Shown here: piece after piece, positions 41,001 through 53,455 of the stretch
Numbering within the stretch: position 1 is the stretch's first letter
Layout of the letters: each line of letters begins with the position of its first letter
Source of the DNA: Odiellus spinosus
Lineage: Eukaryota; Arthropoda; Arachnida; Opiliones; Phalangiidae
Reading direction: 5' to 3'
Assembly: GCA_963920705.1 (NCBI GenBank)
Contig: OY987225.1
Span: 10,884,158-10,948,157, forward strand
DNA length: 64,000 bases
Program-made: the position numbers and the translations under genes
The notes under the pieces: generated by a model
Told to the model about the DNA's origin: nothing
Database searches by the model: none
What the model saw: the letters and a program-made list of their open reading frames with translations, nothing else

Positions 41001-44000
41001 CTTGATTCGAATAGCTTGATTCGAAAAACAAGATTCGAATAGCATGATTCGAATAGCATGATTCGAAAAGCATGATTCGAAATACGTGATTCGAATAACG
41101 TGATTCGAAGAGCGTGATTCGAATAGCGTGATTCGAAAAACGAGATTCGAAAAACATGATTCGAAAAACGTGATTCGAAAAGCGTGATTCGAAAAGCGTG
41201 ATTCGAAAAACGTGATTCGAAAAACGTGATTCGAAAAGCGTAATTCGAAAAACGTGATTCGAAAAACGTGATTCGTAAAACGTGATACGAAAAACGTGAT
41301 TCTAAAAGCGTGATTCGAAAAACGTGATTCGAAAAACGTGATTCGAATAACGTGATTCGAATAGCGTGATTCCACAAGCGTGATTCGAAAAACGTGATTC
41401 GAATAGCGTGATTCGAAAAACGTGATTCGAAAAACGTGATTCGAAAAACGTGATTCGAAAAACGTGATTCGAAAAACGTGATTCGAAAAGCGTGATTCGA
41501 AAAGCGTGATTCGAAAAGCGTGATTCGAAAAACGTGATTCGAAAAACGTGATTCGAATAGCGTGATTCGAAAAGCGTGATTCGAAAAACATGATTCGAAA
41601 AACGTGATACGTAAAACGTGATTCGAAAAACGTGATTCGAAAAACGTGATTCGAAAAATGTCATTCGAAAAACGTGATTCGAAAAACGTGATTCGAAAAG
41701 CATGATTCGAAAAGCATGATTCGAAAAGCATGATTCAAAAAGCATGATTCGAAAAGCATGATTCGAAATGCATGATTCGAAAAGCATGATTCGAAAAGCA
41801 TGATTCGAAAAGCATGATTCGAATAGCATGATTCGAAAAGCATGATTCGAAAAGCATGATTCGAAAAGCATGATTCGAATAGCGTGATTCGAATAGCGTG
41901 ATTCGAAAAACGAGATTCGAAAAACATGATTCGAAAAACGTGATTCGAAAAGCGTGATTCGAAAAGCGTGATTCGAAAAACGTGATTCGAAAAACGTGAT
42001 TCGAAAAGCGTAATTCGAAAAACGTGATTCTAAAAACATGATTCGAAAAACGTGATACGTAAAACGTGATTCGAAAAACGTGATTCGAAAAACGTGATTC
42101 GAAAAATGTGATTCGAAAAACGTGATTCGAAAAACGTGATTCGAAAAGCGTGATTCGAAAAGCGTGATTCGAAAAGCGAGATTCGAAAAGCGTGATTCGA
42201 AAAGCGTGATTCGAAAAGCATGATTCGAAAAGCATGATTCGAAAAGCATGATTCGAAAAGCATGGTTCGAAAAGCACGGTTCGAAAAGCATGGTTCGAAA
42301 AGCATGGTTCGAAAAGCATGGTTCGAAAAGCATGGTTCGAAAAGCATGGTTCGAAAAGCATGATTCGAAAAGCATGATTCGAAAAGCATGATTCGAAAAG
42401 CATGATTCGAAAAGCATGATTCGAAAAGCATGATTCGAAAAGCATGATTCGAAAAGCATGATTCGAAAAGAATGATTCGAAAAGCATGATTCGAAAAGCA
42501 TGATTCGAAAAGCATGATTCGAAAAGCATGATTCGAAAAGCATGATTCGAAGAGCTTGATTCGAATAGCTTGATTCGAAAAACATGATTCGAATAGCATG
42601 ATTCGAATAGCATGATTCGAAAAGCATGATTCGAATAGCTTGATTCGAATAGCTTGATTCGAAAAACATGATTCGAATAGCATGATTCGAATAGCATGAT
42701 TCGATAAGCATGATTCGAAAAACGTGATTTGAATAACGTGATTCGAATAGCGTGATTCGAATAGCGTGATTCGAAAAACGAGATTCGAAAAACATGATTC
42801 GAAAAACGTGATTCGAAAAGCGTGATTCGAAAAGCGTGATTCGAAAAACGTGATTCGAAAAACGTGATTTGAAAAGCGTAATTCGAAAAACGTGATTCGA
42901 AAAACGTGATTCGAAAAACGTGATACGAAAAACGTGATTCTAAAAGCGTGATTCGAAAAACGTGATTCGAAAAACGTGATTCGAATAACGTGATTCGAAT
43001 AGCGTGATTCCACAAGTGTGATTCGAAAAACGTGATTCGAATAGCGTGATTCGAAAAACGTGATTCGAAAAACGTGATTCGAAAAACGTGATTCGAAAAA
43101 CGTGATTCGAAAAACGTGATTCGAAAAGCGTGATTCGAAAAGCGTGATTCAAAAAGCGTGATTCGAAAAACGTGATTCGAAAAACGTGATTCGAATAGCG
43201 TGATTCGAAAAGCGTGATTCGAAAAGCGTGATTCGAAAAGCGTGATTCGAAAAACGTGATTCGAAAAGCATGATTCGAAAAGCATGATTCGAAAAGCATG
43301 ATTCGAAAAGCATGATTCGAAAAGCATGATTCGAAAAGCATGATTCGAAAAGCATGATTCGAAAAGCATGATTCGAAAAGCATGATTCGAAAAGCATGAT
43401 TCGAAAAGCATGATTCGAAAAGCATGATTCGAAAAGCATGATTCGAAAAGCTTGATTCGAAAAGCATGGATCGAAAAGCATGGTTCGAAAAGCATGATTC
43501 GAAAAGCATGATTCGAAAAGCATGGTTCGAAAAGCATGGTTCGAAAAGCGTGGTTCGAAAAGCGTGATTCGAAAAGCGTGATTCGAATAGCGTGATTCGA
43601 ATAGCGTGATTCGAATAGCGTGATTCGAATAGCGTGATTCGAATAGCGTGATTCGAATAGCGTGATTCGAAAAACATGATCCGAAAAGCATGATTCGAAA
43701 AGCATGATTCGAAAAGCATGATTCGAAAAGCATGATTCGAAAAGCATGATTCGAAAAGCATGATTCGAAAAGCATGATTCGAAAAGCATGATTCGAAAAG
43801 CATGATTCGAAAAGCATGATTCGAAAAGCATGATTCGAAAAGCATGATTCGAAAAGCATGATTCGAAAAGAATGATTCGAAAAGAATGATTCAAAAAGCA
43901 TGATTCGAAAAGCATGATTCGAAATGCATGATTCGAAAAGCATGATTCGAAAAGTATGATTCGAAAAGCATGATTCGAATAGCTTGATTCGAATAGCTTG

Positions 44001-44480
44001 ATTCGAAAAACCTGATTCGAATAGCATGATTCGAATAGCATGATTCGAAAAGCATGATTCGAAAAACGTGAATTGAATAACGTGATTCGAATAGCGTGAT
44101 TCGAATAGCGTGATTCGAAAAACGAGATTCGAAAAACATGATTCGAAAAACGTGATTCGAAAAGCGTGATTCGAAAAGCGTGATTCGAAAAACGTGATTC
44201 GAAAAACGTGATTCGAAAAGCGTAATTCGAAAAACGTGATTCGAAAAACGTGATTCGAAAAACGTGATACGTAAAACGTGATTCGAAAAACGTGATTCGA
44301 AAAACGTGATTCGAAAAACGTGATTCGAAAAACGTGATTCGAAAAACGTGATTCGAAAAGCATGATTCGAAAAGCATGATTCGAAAAGCATGGTTCGAAA
44401 AGCATGATTCGAAAAGCATGATTCGAAAAGCATGATTCGAAAAGCATGATTCGAAAAGCATGATTCGAAAAGCATGATTC
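41001..44480 (+). repeat. GCATG array with RCGTG islands
   Basis: RCGTG islands at about 41,080-41,700, 41,880-42,220, 42,715-43,260 and 44,050-44,360 are separated by GCATGA runs, including thirteen near-uniform canonical units at about 43,262-43,440. Six consecutive AATAGCGTGATTCG monomers occupy 43,586-43,669. Order and variants resemble 48.6-53 kb, suggesting an older, larger duplication interrupted by indels. Confidence 0.78.
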
Positions 44481-47400
44481 GAAAAGCCTGATTCGAAAAG
44501 CTTGAATCGAAAAACCTGATTCGAAAAGCCTGATTCGAAAAGCTTGATTCGAAAAGCCTGATTCGAAAAGCCTGATTCGAAAAGCCTGATTCGAAAAGCA
44601 TGATTCGAAAAGCATGGTTCGAAAAGCATGGTTCGAAAAGCATGGTTCGAAAAGCATGGTTCGAAAAGCATGGTTCGAAAAGCATGGTTCGAAAAGCATG
44701 GTTCGAAAAGCATGATTCGAAAAGCATGATTCGAAAAGCATGATTCGAAAAGCATGATTCGAAAAGCATGATTCGAAAAGCATTATTCGAAAAGCATGAT
44801 TCGAAAAGCATGATTCGAAAAGAATGATTCGAAAAGCATGATTCGAAAAGCATGATTCGAAAAGCATGATTCGAAAAGCATGATTCGAAAAGCATGATTC
44901 GAAAAGCATGGTTCGAAAAGCATGGTTCGAAAAGCATGGTTCGAAAAGCATGGTTCGAAAAGCATGGTTCGAAAAGCATGATTCGAAAAGCATGATTCGA
45001 AAAGCATGATTCGAAAAGCATGATTCGAAAAGCATGATTCGAAAAGCATGATTCGAAAAGCATGATTCGAAAAGCATGATTCGAAAAGCATGATTCGAAA
45101 AGCATGGTTCCAAAAGCATGATTCGAAAAGCATGGTTCGAAAAGCATGATTCGAAAAGCATGGTTCGAAAAGCATGATTCGAAAAGCATGGTTCGAAAAG
45201 CATGATTCGTAAAGCATGGTTCGAAAAGCATGGTTCGAAAAGCATGGTTCGAAAAGCATGGTTCGAAAAGCATGATTCGAAAAGCATGATTCGAAAAGCA
45301 TGATTCGAAAAGCATGATTCGAAAAGCATGGTTCGAAAAGCATGGTTCGAAAAGCATGATTCGAAAAGCATGATTCGAAAAACATGGTTCGAAAAGCATG
45401 GTTCGAAAAGCATGATTCGAAAAACATTTTTCGAATAGCATGGTTCGAAAAGCATGATTCGAAAAGCATGATTCGAAAAGCATGGTTCGAAAAGCATGAT
45501 TCGAAAAGCATGATTCGAAAAGCATGATTCGAAAAGCATGATTCGAAAAGCATGATTCTAAAAGCATGATTCGAAAAGCCTGATTCGAAAAGCTTGAATC
45601 GAAAAACCTGATTCGAAAAGCCTGATTCGAAAAGCTTGATTCGAAAAGCCTGATTCGAAAAGCCTGATTCGAAAAGCCTGATTCGAAAAGCCTGATTCGA
45701 AAAGCCTGATTCGAAAAGACTGATTCGAAAAGCCTGATTCGAAAAGCCTGTTTCGAAAGGCCTGATTTGAAAAGCCTGATTCGAAAAGCATGGTTCGAAA
45801 AGCATGGTTCGAAAAGCATGGTTCGAAAAGCATGATTCGAAAAGCATGATTCGAAAAGCATGGTTCGAAAAGCATGGTTCGAAAAGCATGGTTCGAAAAG
45901 CATGGTTCGAAAAGCATGGTTCGAAAAGCATGATTCGAAAAGCATGATTCGAAAAGCATGATTCGAAAAGCATGATTCGAAAAGCATGATTCGAAAAGCA
46001 TGATTCGAAAAGCATGATTCGAAAACATGATTCGAAAAGCATGATTCGAAGCATGGTTCGAAAAGCATGGTTCGAAAAGCATGATTCGAATAGCTTGATT
46101 CGAATAGCATGATTCGAAAAACATGATTCGAAAAGCATGATTCGAAAAGCATGATTCGAAAAGCATGATTCGAAAAGCATGATTCGAAAAGCATGATTCG
46201 AAAAGCATGATTCGAAAAGCATGATTCGAAAAGCATGATTCGAATAGCATGGTTCGAAAAGCATGGTTCGAAAAGCATGGTTCGAAAAGCATGATTCGAA
46301 AAGCATGATTCGAAAAGCATGATTCGAAAAGCATGGTTCGAAAAGCATGATTCGAAAAGCATGATTCGAAAAGCATGGTTCGAAAAGCATGGTTCGAAAA
46401 GCATGGTTCGAAAAGCATGATTCGAAAAGCATGATTCGAAAAACATGGTTCGAAAAGCATGATTCGAAAAGCATGATTCGAAAAGCATGATTCGAAAAGC
46501 AAGATTCGAAAAGCATGATTCGAAAAGCATGATTCAAAAAGCCTGATTCGAAAAGCTTGAATCGAAAAACCTGATTCGAAAAGCCTGATTCGAAAAGATT
46601 GATTCGAAAAGCCTGATTCGAAAAGCCTGATTCGAAAAGCCTGATTCGAAAAGCCTGATTCGAAAAGCCTGTTTCGAAAGGCCTGATTCGAAAAGCCTGA
46701 TTCGAAAAGCCTGATTCGAAAAGCATGATTCGAAAAGCATGATTCGAAAAGCATGATTCGAAAAGCATGATTCGAAAAGCATGATTCGAAAAGCATGATT
46801 CGAAAAGCATGATTCGAAAGCATGATTCGAAAAGCATGGATCGAAAAGCATGGTTCGAAAAGCATGATTCGAAAAGCGTGGTTCGAAAAGCATGATTCGA
46901 AAAGCATGGTTCGAAAAGCATGATTCGAAAAGCATGATTCGAAAAGCATGATTCGAAAAGCATGGTTCGAAAAGCATGGTTCGAAAAGCATGGTTCGAAA
47001 AGCATGGTTCGAAAAGCATGGTTCGAAAAGCATGATTCGAAAAGCATGGTTCGAAAATCATGATTCGAAAAGCATGATTCGAAAAGCATGGTTCGAAAAG
47101 CATGGTTCGAAAAGCATGATTCGAAAAGCATGGTTCGAAAATCATGATTCGAAAAGCATGATTCGAAAAGCATGGTTCGAAAAGCATGGTTCGAAAAGCA
47201 TGATTCGAAAAGCATGATTCGAAAAACATGGTTCGAAAAGCATGGTTCGAAAAGCATGATTCGAAAAACATGGTTCGAAAAGCATGGTTCGAAAAGCATG
47301 ATTCGAAAAGCATGATTCGAAAAGCATGGTTCGAAAAGCATGATTCGAAAAGCATGATTCGAAAAGCATGGTTCGAAAAGCATGATTCGAAAAGCATGAT

Positions 47401-48610
47401 TCGAAAAGCATGATTCGAAAAGCATGATTCGAAAAGCATGATTCGAAAAGCATGATTCGAAAGCATGATTCGAAAAGCATGGATCGAAAAGCATGGTTCG
47501 AAAAGCATGATTCGAAAAGCGTGGTTCGAAAAGCATGATTCGAAAAGCATGGTTCGAAAAGCATGATTCGAAAAGCATGATTCGAAAAGCATGGTTCGAA
47601 AAGCATGGTTCGAAAGGCATGATTCGAAAAGCATGATTCGAAAAACATGGTTCGAAAAGCATGGTTCGAAAAGCATGATTCGAAAAACATGGTTCGAAAA
47701 GCATGGTTCGAAAAGCATGATTCGAAAAGCATGATTCGAAAAGCATGGTTCGAAAAGCATGATTCGAAAAGCATGATTCGAAAAGCATGGTTCGAAAAGC
47801 ATGATTCGAAAAGCATGATTCGAAAAGCATGATTCGAAAAGCATGATTCGAAAAGCATGATTCGAAAAGCATGATTCGAAAAGCATGATTCGAAAAGCTT
47901 GAATCGATAAACCTGATTCGAAAAGCCTGATTCGAAAAGCTTGATTCGAAAAGCCTGATTCGAAAAGCCTGATTCGAAAAGCCTGATTCGAAAAGCCTGA
48001 TTCGAAAAGCCTGATTCGAAAAGACTGATTCGAAAAGCCTGATTCGAAAAGCCTGTTTCGAAAGGCCTGATTCGAAAAGCCTGATTCGAAAAGCATGGTT
48101 CGAAAAGCATGGTTCGAAAAGCATGGTTCGAAAAGCATGATTCGAAAAGCATGATTCGAAAAGCATGGTTCGAAAAGCATGGTTCGAAAAGCATGATTCG
48201 AAAAGCATGGTTCGAAAAGCATGGTTCGAAAAGCATGGTTCGAAAAGCATGATTCGAAAAGCATGATTCGAAAAGCATGATTCGAAAAGCATGATTCGAA
48301 AAGCATGACTCGAAAAGCATGATTCGAAAAGCATGATACGAAAAGCATGATTCGAAAAGCATGATTCGAAAAGCATGGTTCGAAAAGCATGGTTCGAAAA
48401 GCATGATTCGAATAGCTTGATTCGAATAGCATGATTGGAAAAACATGATTCGAAAAGCATGATTCGAAAAGCATGATTCGAAAAGCATGATTCGAAAAGC
48501 ATGATTCGAAAAGCATGATTCGAATAGCATGGTTCGAAAAGCATGGTTCGAAAAGCATGGTTCGAAAAGCATGATTCGAAAAGCATGATTCGAAAAGCAT
48601 GATTCGAATA
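44481..48610 (+). repeat. GCATGA/GCATGG block with four GCCTG cassettes
   Basis: RCGTG monomers are nearly absent. GCATGGTTCG units are frequent, at places alternating one-for-one with GCATGATTCG (45,110-45,220). Cassette markers GCTTGAATCG lie at 44500, 45592, 46555 and 47897. Phase slips of 13 and 12 bp lie near 46,024, 46,046, 46,816 and 47,460. A segment with paired ACATGG monomers repeats at +419 bp (47226/47268 and 47645/47687). Confidence 0.82.
46940..47860 (+). repeat. Short-period local repeats (84 bp and 419 bp)
   Basis: AAAATCATG monomers at 47054 and 47138 head a six-monomer (84-bp) repeat. The downstream segment from about 47,220 recurs at +419 bp (30 monomers minus one base, the 13-bp unit near 47,460). 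Confidence 0.8.
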
Positions 48611-50460
48611 GCATGATTCAAAAAGCATGATTCGAAAAGCATGATTCGAAATGCATGATTCGAAAAGCATGATTCGAAAAGCATGATTCGAAAAGCATGA
48701 TTCGAAAAGCATGATTCGAATAGCTTGATTCGAATAGCTTGATTCGAAAAACATGATTCGAATAGCATGATTCGAATAGCATGATTCGAAAAGCATGATT
48801 CGAAAAACGTGATTCGAATAACGTGATTCGAAGAGCGTGATTCGAATAGCGTGATTCGAAAAACGAGATTCGAAAAACGTGATTCGAAAAACGTGATTCG
48901 AAAAGCGTAATTCGAAAAACGTGATTCGAAAAACGTGATTCGTAAAACGTGATACGAAAAACGTGATTCTAAAAGCGTGATTCGAAAAACGTGATTCGAA
49001 AAACGTGATTCGAATAACGTGATTCGAATAGCGTGATTCCACAAGCGTGATTCGAAAAACGTGATTCGAATAGCGTGATTCGAAAAACGTGATTCGAAAA
49101 ACGTGATTCGAAAAACGTGATTCGAAAAACGTGATTCGAAAAACGTGATTCGAAAAGCGTGATTCGAAAAGCGTGATTCGAAAAGCGTGATTCGAAAAAC
49201 GTGATTCGAAAAACGTGATTCGAATAGCGTGATTCGAAAAGCGTGATTCGAAAAGCGTGATTCGAAAAACGTGATTCGACAAGCATGATTCGAAAAGCAT
49301 GATTCGAAAAGCATGATTCGAAAATCATGATTCGAAAAGCATAATTCGAAAAGCATGATTCGAAAAGCATGATTCGAAAAGCATGATTCGAAAAGCATGA
49401 TTCGAAAAGCATGATTCGAAAAGCATGATTCGAAAAGCTTGATTCGAAAAGCATGGATCGAAAAGCATGGTTCGAAAAGCATGATTCGAAAAGCATGATT
49501 CGAAAAGCATGGTTCGAAAAGCATGGTTCGAAAAGCGTGATTCGAAAAGCGTGATTCGAAAAGCGTGATTCGAATAGCGTGATTCGAATAGCGTGATTCG
49601 AATAGCGTGATTCGAATAGCGTGATTCGAAAAACATGATTCGAAAAGCATGATTCGAAAAGCATGATTCGAAAAGCATGATTCGAAAAGCATGATTCGAA
49701 AAGCATGATTCGAAAAGCATGATTCGAAAAGCATGATTCGAAAAGCATGATTCGAAAAGCATGATTCGAAAAGCATGATTCGAAAAGCATGATTCGAGAA
49801 GCATGATTCGAAAAGCATGATTCGAAAAGCATGATTCGAAAAGCATGATTCGAAAAGCATGATTCGAAAAGCATGATTCGAAAAGCATGATTCGAAAAGC
49901 ATGATTCGAAAAGCATGATTCAAAAAGCATGATTCGAAAAGCATGATTCGAAATGCATGATTCGAAAAGCATGATTCGAAAAGCATGATTCGAAAAGCAT
50001 GATTCGAAAAGCATGATTCGAATAGCTTGATTCGAATAGCTTGATTCGAAAAACATGATTCGAATAGCATGATTCGAATATCATGATTCAAAAAGCATGA
50101 TTCGAAAAACGTGATTTGAATAACGTGATTCGAATAGCGTGATTCGAAAAGCGTAATTCGAAAAACGTGATTCGAACAACATGATTCGAAAAACGTGATA
50201 CGTAAAACGTGATTCGAAAAACGTGATTCGAAAAACGTGATTCGAAAAACGTGATTCGAAAAACGTGATTCGAAAAACGTGATTCGAAAAGCGTGATTCG
50301 AAAAGCGTGATTCGAAAAGCGTGATTCGAAAAACGTGATTCGAAAAACGTGATTCGAATAGCGTGATTCGAAAAGCGTGATTCGAAAAGCGTGATTCGAA
50401 AAACGTGATTCGACAAGCATGATTCGAAAAGCATGATTCGAAAAGCATGATTCGAAAATC
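48611..50460 (+). repeat. GCATG runs with two RCGTG islands
   Basis: RCGTG islands at 48,800-49,280 and 50,105-50,410 flank an almost uniform canonical run (about 49,634-49,915, one GAGAAGC variant). A GCATAATTCG variant at 49339 recurs at 50473 (1,134 bp, 81 monomers), showing a duplicated segment that continues into HOR-F. Confidence 0.8.
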
Positions 50461-53455
50461 ATGATTCGAAAAGCATAATTCGAAAAGCATGATTCGAAAA
50501 GCATGATTCGAAAAGCATGATTCGAAAAGCATGATTCGAAAAGCATGATTCGAAAAGCATGATTCGAAAAGCTTGATTCGAAAAGCATGGATCGAAAAGC
50601 ATGGTTCGAAAAGCATGATTCGAAAAGCATGATTCGAAAAGCATGGTTCGAAAAGCATGGTTCGAAAAGCGTGATTCGAAAAGCGTGATTCGAAAAGCGT
50701 GATTCGAATAGCGTGATTCGAAAAGCGTGATTCGAAAAGCGTGATTCGAAAAGCGTGATTCGAAAAACATGATTCGAAAAGCGTGATTAGAAAAGCATGA
50801 TTCGAAAAGCATGATTCGAAAAGCATGATTCGAAAAGCATGATTCGAAAAGCATGGTTCGAAAAGCATGGTTCGAAAAGCATGGTTCGAAAAGCATGGTT
50901 AGAAAAGCATGGTTCGAAAAGCATGGTTCGAAAAGCATGGTTCGAAAAGCATGATTCGAAAAGCATGATTCGAAAAGCATGATTCGAAAAGCATGATTCG
51001 AAAAGCATGATTCGAAAAGCATGATTCGAAAAGCATGATTCGAAAAGCATGATTCGAAAAGCATGATTCGAAAAGAATGATTCGAAAAGCATGATTCGAA
51101 AAGCATGATTCGAAAAGCATGATTCGAAAAGCATTTTTCGAAAAGCATGATTCGAAGAGCTTGATTCGAATAGCTTGATTCGAAAAACATGATTCGAATA
51201 GCATGATTCGAATAGCATGATTCGAAAAGCATGATTCGAATAGCTTGATTCGAATAGCTTGATTCGAAAAACATGATTCGAATAGCATGATTCGAATAGC
51301 ATGATTCGAAAAGCATGATTCGAAAAACGTGATTTGAATAACGTGATTCGAATAGCGTGATTCGAATAGCGTGATTCGAAAAACGAGATTCGAAAAACAT
51401 GATTCGAAAAACGTGATTCGAAAAGCGTGATTCGAAAAGCGTGATTCGAAAAACGTGATTCGAAAAACGTGATTCGAAAAGCGTAATTCGAAAAACGTGA
51501 TTCGAAAAACGTGATTCGAAAAACGTGATACGAAAAACGTGATTCTAAAAGCGTGATTCGAAAAACGTGATTCGAAAAACGTGATTCGAATAACGTGATT
51601 CGAAAAACGTGATTCGAATAGCGTGATTCGAAAAGCGTGATTCGAAAAGCGTGATTCGAAAAGCGTGATTCGAAAAACGTGATTCGAAAAGCATGATTCG
51701 AAAAGCATGATTCGAAAAGCATGATTCGAAAAGCATGATTCGAAAAGCATGATTCGAAAAGCATGATTCGAAAAGCATGATTCGAAAAGCATGATTCGAA
51801 AAGCATGATTCGAAAAGCATGATTCGAAAAGCATGATTCGAAAAGCATGATTCGAAAAGCTTGATTCGAAAAGCATGGATCGAAAAGCGTGGTTCGAAAA
51901 GCATGATTCGAAAAGCATGATTCGAAAAGCATGGTTCGAAAAGCATGGTTCGAAAAGCGTGGTTCGAAAAGCGTGATTCGAAAAGCGTGATTCGAATAGC
52001 GTGATTCGAATAGCGTGATTCGAATAGCGTGATTCGAATAGCGTGATTCGAATAGCGTGATTCGAAAAACATGATCCGAAAAGTATGATTCGAAAAGCAT
52101 GATTCGAAAAGCATGATTCGAAAAGCATGATTCGAAAAGCATGATTCGAAAAGCATGATTCGAAAAGCATGATTCGAAAAGCATGATTCGAAAAGCATGA
52201 TTCGAAAAGCATGATTCGAAAAGCATGATTCGAAAAGCATGATTCGAAAAGCATGATTCGAAAAGCATGATTCGAAAAGCATGATTCGAAAAGCATGATT
52301 CGAAAAGCATGATTCGAAAAGAATGATTCAAAAAGCATGATTCGAAAAGCATGATTCGAAATGCATGATTCGAAAAGCATGATTCGAAAGTATGATTCGA
52401 AAAGCATGATTCGAATAGCTTGATTCGAATAGCTTGATTCGAAAAACATGATTCGAATAGCATGATTCGAATAGCATGATTCGAAAAGCATGATTCGAAA
52501 AACGTGATTTGTATAACGTGATTCGAATAGCGTGATTCGAATAGCGTGATTCGAAAAACGAGATTCGAAAAACATGATTCGAAAAACGTGATTCGAAAAG
52601 CGTGATTCGAAAAGCGTGATTCGAAAAACGTGATTCGAAAAACGTGATTCGAAAAGCGTAATTCGAAAAACGTGATTCGAAAAACGTGATTCGAAAAACG
52701 TGATACGTAAAACGTGATTCGAAAAACGTGATTCGAAAAACGTGATTCGAAAAACGTGATTCGAAAAACGTGATTCGAAAAACGTGATTCGAAAAGCATG
52801 ATTCGAAAAGCATGATTCGAAAAGCATGGTTCGAAAAGCATGATTCGAAAAGCATGATTCGAAAAGCATGATTCGAAAAGCATGATTCGAAAAGCATGAT
52901 TCGAAAAGCATGATTCGAAAAGCCTGATTCGAAAAGCTTGAATCGAAAAACCTAATTCGAAAAGCCTGATTCGAAAAGCTTGATTCGAAAAGCCTGATTC
53001 GAAAAGCCTGATTCGAAAAGCCTGATTCGAAAAGCATGATTCGAAAAGCATGATTCGAAAAGCATGGTTCGAAAAGCATGGTTCGAAAAGCATGGTTCGA
53101 AAAGCATGGTTCGAAAAGCATGGTTCGAAAAGCATGATTCGAAAAGCATGATTCGAAAAGCATGATTCGAAAAGCATGATTCGAAAAGCATTATTCGAAA
53201 AGCATTATTCGAAAAGCATGATTCGAAAAGCATGATTCGAAAAGAATGATTCGAAAAGCATGATTCGAAAAGCATGATTCGAAAAGCATGATTCGAAAAG
53301 CATGATTCGAAAAGCATGATTCGAAAAGCATGGTTCGAAAAGCATGGTTCGAAAAGCATGGTTCGAAAAGCTTGGTTCGAAAAGCATGGTTCGAAAAGCA
53401 TGGTTCGAAAAGCATGGTTCGAAAAGCATGATTCGAAAAGCATGATTCGAAAAGC
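50461..53455 (+). repeat. HOR-F copy 1 (about 2.99 kb)
   Basis: Landmarks recur at +2,995 bp on the left (GCATAATTCG 50473/53468, GATTAG near 50,786/53,781) and at +2,981 bp on the right (cassette marker 52936/55917), a one-monomer indel between. It includes RCGTG islands (51,320-51,690 and 52,495-52,795), five AATAGCGTG units near 51,995-52,064 and a 13-bp monomer near 52,387. Confidence 0.9.

Noticed and set aside
46948..47217. Small plus-strand proteins of 61-89 residues
   Set aside because: They occur only where GCATGG monomers replace the TGA of the unit by TGG. Their residues are the translated repeat and nothing else.
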